In this document: piece by piece, positions 7,032 through 12,104 of the stretch
Numbering within the stretch: the first letter of the stretch is position 1
How the letters are laid out: every line of letters begins with the position of its first letter
Origin: an uncultured Roseburia sp.
GTDB taxonomy: Bacteria; Bacillota; Clostridia; Lachnospirales; Lachnospiraceae
Length of the DNA stretch: 12,104 nucleotides
Reading direction: 5' to 3'
Assembly: GCA_934307185.1 (NCBI GenBank)
Contig: CAKRCJ010000042.1
Coordinates: 1 to 12,104, forward strand
Notes under the pieces: model-generated
What the model was told of the DNA's origin: nothing
What the model saw: the letters and a program-made list of their open reading frames with translations, nothing else
Database searches by the model: none
Made by a program: the position numbers and the translations under genes

Positions 7032-7074
7032 AAAAAGCTGTCCGAAAACTTCTACTGAAATTTCAGGACAGCCT
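7032..7074 (-). terminator. Intrinsic terminator after pyrD
   Basis: About 17 bases after the pyrD stop, the minus strand carries AGGCTGTCC, pairing with GGACAGCTT (nine pairs, one G-T). The loop is 22 bases and begins with a self-complementary TGAAATTTCA. A run of five T residues follows directly. This is a good Rho-independent terminator closing the hflX-pyrC-K-D unit. Its loop sequence recurs near the pyrE start (see findings). Confidence 0.8.
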
Positions 7075-7091
7075 GTTCCTTTTTTCTTCTC

Positions 7092-7997
7092 TTATTCGTG
7101 AACCGCTCCGATTAACTCTTTGATATCATTTACCTGATAGCGCTCCATGTAATCTTTTATTCCTGTAACGATTTCTTCCGTGACATGTGGATTATTAAAG
7201 TTCGCTGTTCCAACAGACACTGCCGTTGCACCGGCAAGAATCATCTCAATTGCATCCTCCGCATTCATAATACCGCCCATTCCGACAATCGGAATTTTAA
7301 CGGTCTGTGCTGTTTCATAAACCATGCGCACCGCAACCGGATGAATGGCCGGACCGGACATTCCTCCGGTCTTATTGGCAAGCACGAATTTTCTTCTGTT
7401 TACGTCAATCTTCATGCCTGTTATCGTATTGATAAGAGATAATCCGTCAGCACCTCCTGCTTCTGCTGCGCGTGCCATTTCCGTAATATCCGTAACATTT
7501 GGAGAAAGCTTCATAATCACCGGCTGTGCGGCATGCTTTTTCATCTCTTTTGTAATGGCTTCCACCGCTTTCGGATCCTGTCCAAAAGCAATTCCACCCT
7601 CTTTTACATTCGGGCAGGAAATGTTAATCTCTAATAAATCAACCGGCTGGTCTTGAAGTCTTTCCACAACCGCAACATATTCTTCTGTAGTATGTCCACA
7701 GACATTTACAATAATCTTTGTATCAAACTGTTTTAAAAACGGAATATCACGCTCCACAAAAAGGTCTATTCCTGGATTTTGCAGTCCGACCGCATTTAAC
7801 ATACCGCCATAAACTTCTGCAACCCTCGGTGTCTTATTTCCTTCCCACGGTACATTTGCCACACCCTTTGTCACAACTGCGCCAAGCTTATTCAAGTCAA
7901 CAAATTCCGAATACTCTTCACCGGAGCCAAACGTTCCGGAAGCCGTCATCACCGGATTTTTTAAGGTTACACCACATAAATCAACTTTCATATTCAT
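7092..7997 (-). CDS. pyrD: Dihydroorotate dehydrogenase, class 1B, catalytic subunit
   Basis: PyrD oxidises dihydroorotate to orotate on FMN, passing electrons to PyrK and then NAD. The 301-residue length is normal for class 1B. Motifs in order are NPVMTASGTFG (14-24), TKGV (43-46, FMN-contacting lysine), NAVGLQNPG (68-76), NISCPNVKEGG (125-135) with Cys128 as the class 1 catalytic base, IMKLSPNVTD (161-170), LINT and GTANFNNP. A catalytic cysteine rather than serine, no membrane helix and an adjacent pyrK together mark class 1B. The start at 7995-7997 overlaps the pyrK stop in an ATGA arrangement and has AGGAGG ten bases upstream. A second ATG at 7989-7991 is less well placed. A terminator follows the stop codon. 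Confidence 0.97.
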   Translation of the reverse strand: MNMKVDLCGVTLKNPVMTASGTFGSGEEYSEFVDLNKLGAVVTKGVANVPWEGNKTPRVAEVYGGMLNAVGLQNPGIDLFVERDIPFLKQFDTKIIVNVCGHTTEEYVAVVERLQDQPVDLLEINISCPNVKEGGIAFGQDPKAVEAITKEMKKHAAQPVIMKLSPNVTDITEMARAAEAGGADGLSLINTITGMKIDVNRRKFVLANKTGGMSGPAIHPVAVRMVYETAQTVKIPIVGMGGIMNAEDAIEMILAGATAVSVGTANFNNPHVTEEIVTGIKDYMERYQVNDIKELIGAVHE

Positions 7998-8764
7998 TCG
8001 AACTCTACCTCCTCTGCGCGGAATACCGGTCCCTCTTTACAGATTCGCTTATTTTTCACATTGCTGTGTGCATCCTTCTCTTTGGATTTACATACACATG
8101 CAAGACATGCACCTATTCCACATGCCATGCGCTCCTCCATGGATATCCAGCATTCCATCTGATTTTTTGCGGCATATTCTTTTAATGCACGAAGCATCGG
8201 CATCGGTCCACAGGCATAAATGATATCTGCGGTCAGTCCATTCTCGCGGATGGCATCTAAAACATTTCCTTCTGTTCCTGCACTTCCGTCCTCTGTTGCA
8301 ACATATACTTTTCCCTGCTTTTTAAATTCATCCATTAAAAATAATTCATCGCGGAAGCCCAAAACAATCTGTTTTTCACAGTCTAACTCTTTTGCAAGCT
8401 CAAGCATTGGCGGAATTCCAATTCCTCCGCCGATTAAAAATGCTTTTTTCTCTTTTTTCGGGAAACCATTTCCAAGCGGTCCGACCAGACGGAGCTGTTC
8501 CCCGGTATGCATACTACAGAATTCGTTGGTTCCTTTTCCTGCCACACGGTAGACAATGCGGATTGCTCCGTCTTTTTTATCAATCTCACAAATACTGATT
8601 GGTCTTGGAAGCAGCCTGCTTCCATCATTACAATATACCGATACGAACTGTCCTGCTTTTGCATGTGCCGCGATTTCATCTGTGCGAAGCCACATACTGT
8701 AAACTTCATCTGCAATCTCCTCCTGCCGGATGATGATTGCTGTCTCTTCAAATTTCTCTGCCAT
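7994..8764 (-). CDS. pyrK: Dihydroorotate dehydrogenase electron-transfer subunit (FAD and 2Fe-2S)
   Basis: PyrK carries electrons from the FMN of PyrD through a [2Fe-2S] cluster and FAD to NAD, in a PyrD2-PyrK2 complex. The 256 residues fit the family. The FAD domain shows GQFVSVYCNDGSRLLPRPIS (38-57), with the Arg-Pro-Ile-Ser FAD motif, and GKGTNEF. The NAD domain shows LIGGGIGIPPM (110-120) and YACGPMPML. The C-terminal cluster site shows Cys215, Cys220, Cys223 and Cys242 in CGIGACLAC and RICKEGPVF. Cys225 is an extra nearby cysteine. The start at 8762-8764 has AGGAA seven bases upstream. It lies 51 bases after pyrC and overlaps pyrD by four bases, so production of the two subunits is probably coupled. 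Confidence 0.97.
   Translation of the reverse strand: MAEKFEETAIIIRQEEIADEVYSMWLRTDEIAAHAKAGQFVSVYCNDGSRLLPRPISICEIDKKDGAIRIVYRVAGKGTNEFCSMHTGEQLRLVGPLGNGFPKKEKKAFLIGGGIGIPPMLELAKELDCEKQIVLGFRDELFLMDEFKKQGKVYVATEDGSAGTEGNVLDAIRENGLTADIIYACGPMPMLRALKEYAAKNQMECWISMEERMACGIGACLACVCKSKEKDAHSNVKNKRICKEGPVFRAEEVEFE
8008..8013 (-). promoter_or_regulatory. pyrD ribosome binding site inside the end of pyrK
   Basis: The minus strand reads AGGAGG ten bases before the ATG at 7995-7997. It favours that ATG over the one at 7989-7991, which would be 16 bases away. The site lies within the last codons of pyrK. Confidence 0.8.
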
Positions 8765-8815
8765 CTTCCGTTTCCTTTCTTTCCCTGCTATCCGGGGTTC
8801 TTTTTTTCAAGACTT

Positions 8816-10144
8816 TTATTTTTCCGCTTCGTAAACAATTCTTCCGTCTACAATTGTCTTTAATACTTTTCCCGTTACTTTTCTTCCGTCAAACGGTGTA
8901 TTGCGTCCTTTGCTTGCAAATGTATTTTTATCAATCACATAAGTCTTTTCCTGGTCAAAAATTACAATATCTGCCACTTTTCCAGGCTGGATATCCCCTT
9001 TGTCAATGCCGATAATTTTTGCCGGATTGAAGCTCATTTTTTCTGCCATCTGCATCGGGGTTAAGTAACCCTGCAATACAAGCTCGGAATAAGTAAGACA
9101 TGCTGCTGTCTCTAAGCCCACAATTCCAAATGGTGCTTTTTTCATGGAAGTATTTTTTTCCTCAAACGTATGCGGTGCATGGTCGGTTGAAATGACATCC
9201 ATAATATTATCCCGCAGTCCTTCTTTTAATGCCTGTACATCCTCTTTTGAACGAAGCGGCGGATTCATTTTATAATTCGTGTCCGCATCGGCGTCAATGG
9301 CAATTTTTTTCTCCTGCTCAATGGTTGGTTCAATTTTGTGGATATCATCGGATGTTAGCGTAAAATGATGCGGGCAGACCTCTGCACTCACTTTCATATT
9401 CTCCATTTTGGCATATTTAACCATTTTTACGGAACCTTCTGTGGAACAGTGGCACAAATGTAATTTTGCACCGGTATCTTTGCTTAACATAATATCCCTA
9501 GCCACAATGATATCTTCTACAGAATTAGTAATGCCTTTTAATCCAAGCTCTTTTGAATGTTTATCCGCATTCATGACACCGCCATTCACAAGATTAATAT
9601 CCTCACAGTGTGCAAGCACCGGAATTCCAAGTTCTGCTACAATTGTCATAGCCTCACGGTATAACTCTGAGTTCATAACAGATTTTCCGTCCTCACTGAT
9701 AGCCGGAATTCCAGCCTCATACATACCACGGATATCTGCCAGCTCTTTTCCCTGCTGTCCCTTTGTAATTGCACCTACCTGTAAAACATTTACCACACCT
9801 ACTGTTTTTGCTTTGTTGTGGACATATTTAACTACATCCGCATTATCAACAACCGGTTTCGTGTTCGGCATTGCAAGAATTGTGGTGTATCCGCCATGGG
9901 CAGCCGCATTGCAGCCGGTCTCAATCGTTTCCTTCTGCTCCTGTCCCGGGTCTCTTAAATGTACATGCATATCAATAAATCCCGGCATCACATAGCAGCC
10001 TTTTGCATCAATTACTTTATCTGCCTTTTCCTTAATTCCTTTTTCCATTTTGGATACTTTTCCATCGGCAACAAAAATATCCATTACTTCATCCGTTTCA
10101 GTTGCCGGATTAATGACGTGTCCATTTTTAATTAATAAAGTCAT
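8816..10144 (-). CDS. pyrC: Dihydroorotase
   Basis: PyrC cyclises carbamoyl aspartate to dihydroorotate, the substrate of PyrDK. The 442-residue protein is a Bacillus-type (class I) dihydroorotase of the amidohydrolase fold. The metal-site motif DMHVHLRDPG (His60, His62), SEDG (Asp152), LAHCED (His179), LCHCSTE (His232) and STDHAPH (Asp321) correspond to the known zinc ligands and catalytic aspartate. APFGIVGLETA is also typical. Compared with Bacillus enzymes of about 428 residues, it has roughly 16 extra residues between DDIH and YKMNPPLR (residues 272-290), rich in charged residues. The ATG at 10142-10144 has AGGAGG seven bases upstream, overlapping the hflX stop codon. pyrK follows after 51 bases. 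Confidence 0.97.
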   Translation of the reverse strand: MTLLIKNGHVINPATETDEVMDIFVADGKVSKMEKGIKEKADKVIDAKGCYVMPGFIDMHVHLRDPGQEQKETIETGCNAAAHGGYTTILAMPNTKPVVDNADVVKYVHNKAKTVGVVNVLQVGAITKGQQGKELADIRGMYEAGIPAISEDGKSVMNSELYREAMTIVAELGIPVLAHCEDINLVNGGVMNADKHSKELGLKGITNSVEDIIVARDIMLSKDTGAKLHLCHCSTEGSVKMVKYAKMENMKVSAEVCPHHFTLTSDDIHKIEPTIEQEKKIAIDADADTNYKMNPPLRSKEDVQALKEGLRDNIMDVISTDHAPHTFEEKNTSMKKAPFGIVGLETAACLTYSELVLQGYLTPMQMAEKMSFNPAKIIGIDKGDIQPGKVADIVIFDQEKTYVIDKNTFASKGRNTPFDGRKVTGKVLKTIVDGRIVYEAEK

Positions 10145-10151
10145 GTTTTTT

Positions 10152-10157
10152 CCTCCT
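10152..10157 (-). promoter_or_regulatory. pyrC ribosome binding site overlapping the hflX stop codon
   Basis: AGGAGG on the minus strand shares two bases with the TAG stop of hflX (10158-10156) and lies seven bases before the pyrC ATG. This close arrangement suggests that ribosomes ending hflX may feed directly into pyrC. Confidence 0.85.
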
Positions 10158-11400
10158 ACAGTTTTGCATAGACATCCATTGGGACATATGCCCGTATATA
10201 AATACCATCCTCGCGGTATTCCTCTTCTAAAAGCTCGCCGGATTTACGCACAAGCTGAATGACTCCGGCATTTGTATAAGGAACGGTCCGCTCAATCAGT
10301 ACTTTATTCTCACGTAAAAGCTCAGAAAACAGATTTTTAAGTTCTTCCAGCCCGGTTCCTTTTTTTGCGGAAACAGGCAGTGTATAATCTGCTTTAAAAT
10401 CATGAAGCGGCTCTTCGTCGCATCTTGCGTCCTGCTTATTAAACAGTGTAATTATTGTCTTATCCTTCACCTCAAGATTGTTTAATGTCTCATATACAAT
10501 TAACATCTGCTTTTCATGCTGTGGATTGGAGGCATCGACTACATGCAAAATATAATCTGCATATTTTGCTTCCTCTAACGTACTTTTAAATGCTTCAATA
10601 AGATGATGCGGCAGCTTCCGGATAAATCCTACGGTATCCGTAAGTAACATCTGCTGTTTACCAGGAAGCTCTAACACCCTTGTGGTCGGGTCTAAGGTTG
10701 CAAATAGCTTGTCCTCCTCTAGCACCCCTGCATCCGTCAATGTGTTAAGCAGTGTGGATTTTCCTGCATTCGTATATCCCACAATTGCAGCAACCGGAAT
10801 CTGGTTTTTCTCCCGCTGCGCCCTTGTAATATCCCTGTGCTGCCGCACTTCCTTTAATTCACGGTTTAACTGCGCAATACGGTCTTTAATCAGTCGCCTG
10901 TCAATCTCTAACTTTTTCTCACCCGGTCCTCTTGTACCGATACCGCCGCCAAGCCTTGACATCGATCGTCCGAGTCCGGTCAGTCGGCTTAAACGATATT
11001 TTAACTGTGCAAGCTCCACCTGGATTTTTCCTTCACTTGTGGTTGCCCTTGCCGCAAAAATATCTAAGATAATTAACGTCCGGTCCATCACTTTTGTATC
11101 CAGCATATCTTCTAAATTACGAAGCTGTGCCGGTGAAAGTTCATCATCACACACGATGCCTGTCGCTCCAAGCTCCATTATCAGCTCTTTTAGTTCTGTA
11201 ACTTTTCCGGTTCCGATATAAGTTCCCGGGTGGATAAGTTCTCTTTTCTGAATCATCGTGCCTATAACAGCTGCACCTGCCGTCTTTACTAATTCTGCAA
11301 GCTCTGCTACGGAATCCTCCGCATCATCTCCCTCCTGTTCACTCACGCCGACAAGAATTACTTTTTCTTCTATTTCTTCAATCTTAAATGCTTCTGCCAT
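10156..11400 (-). CDS. hflX: GTPase HflX
   Basis: HflX is a ribosome-associated GTPase that binds 50S subunits and can split stalled or heat-damaged ribosomes. From the ATG at 11398-11400 it has 414 residues. The N-terminal HflX domain shows ELSPAQLRNLED, DRTLIILDIFAARATTSEGK and SRLGGGIGTRGPGEKKLEID. The GTPase domain has GYTNAGKST (P-loop, residues 208-216), ATLDPTTR (G2 region), DTVGFI (255-260), NKQD (321-324) and SAKKG (344-348), so all GTP-binding motifs are intact. AGGAG lies six bases before this ATG. An in-frame ATG at 11443-11445 would add 15 residues, overlap the upstream gene and lacks a good site. It follows the TPR gene after one base and precedes pyrC by 11 bases. Confidence 0.96.
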   Translation of the reverse strand: MAEAFKIEEIEEKVILVGVSEQEGDDAEDSVAELAELVKTAGAAVIGTMIQKRELIHPGTYIGTGKVTELKELIMELGATGIVCDDELSPAQLRNLEDMLDTKVMDRTLIILDIFAARATTSEGKIQVELAQLKYRLSRLTGLGRSMSRLGGGIGTRGPGEKKLEIDRRLIKDRIAQLNRELKEVRQHRDITRAQREKNQIPVAAIVGYTNAGKSTLLNTLTDAGVLEEDKLFATLDPTTRVLELPGKQQMLLTDTVGFIRKLPHHLIEAFKSTLEEAKYADYILHVVDASNPQHEKQMLIVYETLNNLEVKDKTIITLFNKQDARCDEEPLHDFKADYTLPVSAKKGTGLEELKNLFSELLRENKVLIERTVPYTNAGVIQLVRKSGELLEEEYREDGIYIRAYVPMDVYAKL

Positions 11401-11401
11401 T

Positions 11402-12104
11402 CTATTCTCCTGTACTTTGGTCATCACCTGCTGCATCCTCTGCATTTGCCTGCTCCATGCGGTTCTTTAAAAAGGTATATTCTCTCTGTGCATTCGCATC
11501 ATCCGGATATAACTGTACATACTCTTCCATATTTTCCCACGCCGATGTAAAATCGCCGGTATATTCATAACAGATGATAAGATTCTGCATTAACGCCCTC
11601 TTATTGGATACATTTTCCATGGAAAGTCCCTGCTCTAGATACGTAAGTGCTGATGCATAATCTCCTTTTTCCATCTCTATCTGTCCGAGTGCATTCATTG
11701 CCTGTGAGTCTGCAGCCCCTGTGTTTACATAACTCTCATAATATGCCTGCGCATTTTCAGAATCCCCCTGTGCCTCGTAAGTCTGTGCAATGTAAAGGTT
11801 TGCGATTACACTTTCTTTATCCACCGCAGATTTTAGTTCGGTCAGTGCATTGTCATACTGCCCCAAAAGATAATAGATTCTGCCACGCCATGCCAGATCT
11901 GCCGCCTCGTTGCCTTTGATGGAAAATGCTTTGTTTAGATATTCTTCCCCTTTTTCTTCCATATCATAACCGGAAAGGTTCTCATATATGTTGACATAAA
12001 GTTCATAATCGCTTTCATTATACTTTATGGCATTATCAAAATCAGAAACTGCGGCATCTGTATTCTGCTGCTTTAAATATAAGCATCCTCGCAGATAATA
12101 TGCG
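11402..12104 (-). CDS. TPR-repeat protein, C-terminal part, cut by the window edge
   Basis: About 233 residues are visible, and the frame stays open to the window edge, so the true start lies beyond 12104. The sequence is a series of tetratricopeptide-like helical pairs: AYYLRGCLYLKQQNTDAAVS at the edge, AWRGRIYYLLGQYDNALTEL, ANLYIAQTYEAQGDSENAQ, AMNALGQIEMEKGDYASAL and NLIICYEYTGDFTSAWENM, each with the usual small and aromatic residues, giving at least five units. TPR proteins act as protein-binding scaffolds, so no specific function can be given. The C-terminus is an acidic, low-complexity tail (EDAAGDDQSTGE). A signal or lipoprotein sequence could exist upstream but is not visible. It ends one base before hflX, so the two are almost certainly co-transcribed. 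Confidence 0.88.
   Translation of the reverse strand, partial: AYYLRGCLYLKQQNTDAAVSDFDNAIKYNESDYELYVNIYENLSGYDMEEKGEEYLNKAFSIKGNEAADLAWRGRIYYLLGQYDNALTELKSAVDKESVIANLYIAQTYEAQGDSENAQAYYESYVNTGAADSQAMNALGQIEMEKGDYASALTYLEQGLSMENVSNKRALMQNLIICYEYTGDFTSAWENMEEYVQLYPDDANAQREYTFLKNRMEQANAEDAAGDDQSTGE
11407..11411 (-). promoter_or_regulatory. hflX ribosome binding site inside the end of the TPR gene
   Basis: AGGAG on the minus strand, six bases before the ATG at 11398-11400, spans the last codons of the TPR gene. It decides the hflX start in favour of the 414-residue protein. Confidence 0.85.

Noticed and set aside
6931..7091. PyrR-type attenuator before pyrE
   Set aside because: I see one terminator, belonging to pyrD, and no recognisable PyrR-binding loop or antiterminator pair in the gap. 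Only a short repeat is present, reported as a weak finding.
7718..8185. 155-residue plus-strand reading frame across the pyrD-pyrK junction
   Set aside because: Both underlying genes are well supported, and the frame has no family-like features.
9408..9995. 195-residue plus-strand reading frame
   Set aside because: It lies entirely opposite pyrC, has no ribosome binding site context, and its composition mirrors the sense gene's codons. It is a shadow.
10682..11221. 179-residue plus-strand reading frame, Ser-rich
   Set aside because: It is antisense to hflX. Its serine and proline richness comes from the opposite strand of the GTPase gene.

Overview
This window reads as an ordinary chromosomal segment of a low-GC Gram-positive bacterium, most likely a clostridial member of the Firmicutes in or near the Lachnospiraceae. 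The indications are AT-rich intergenic DNA, strong AGGAG/AAGGAG ribosome binding sites, the NAD-linked two-subunit (PyrD/PyrK, class 1B) dihydroorotate dehydrogenase, and small membrane proteins typical of that group. The family assignment is inference; no rRNA or other marker gene is present. Every gene I can support lies on the minus strand, so transcription runs from high to low coordinates. I see no mobile element, CRISPR array, tRNA or rRNA. No gap between genes exceeds 200 bases.

In transcription order, the first unit (about 12104 to 7032) holds the C-terminal part of a TPR-repeat protein, the ribosome-associated GTPase gene hflX, and three pyrimidine genes: pyrC (dihydroorotase), pyrK (electron-transfer subunit) and pyrD (catalytic subunit of dihydroorotate dehydrogenase). 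Junctions are very tight: 1 base between TPR and hflX, 11 between hflX and pyrC, 51 between pyrC and pyrK, and a 4-base overlap between pyrK and pyrD. A clear intrinsic terminator follows pyrD.

The second unit (about 7030 to 3214) begins with pyrE (orotate phosphoribosyltransferase), the next pyrimidine step after PyrDK. It continues with a VanZ-like membrane protein overlapping the end of pyrE, a small three-helix membrane protein, and, after a 110-base gap, a large M29-type aminopeptidase with an unusual N-terminal extension. A long hairpin terminator follows the aminopeptidase.

The third unit (about 3180 to the left edge) is a purine operon with a recognisable promoter: purE, purM, purN and the N-terminal two-thirds of purD, which runs off the window. 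PurD makes GAR, PurN formylates it, PurM closes the imidazole ring to AIR, and PurE converts the carboxylated intermediate to CAIR. purC, purF, purH and purK are not in this stretch.

The window is thus mainly two nucleotide-biosynthesis clusters next to each other, with HflX and a few uncharacterised membrane or peptidase genes in between. I found no convincing new multi-gene system. The best leads are two 13-bp palindromes at the pur promoter, the extended M29 peptidase, a 16-residue insertion in PyrC, the VanZ/small-membrane-protein pair attached to pyrE, and a small repeat linking the pyrD terminator to the pyrE ribosome binding site.
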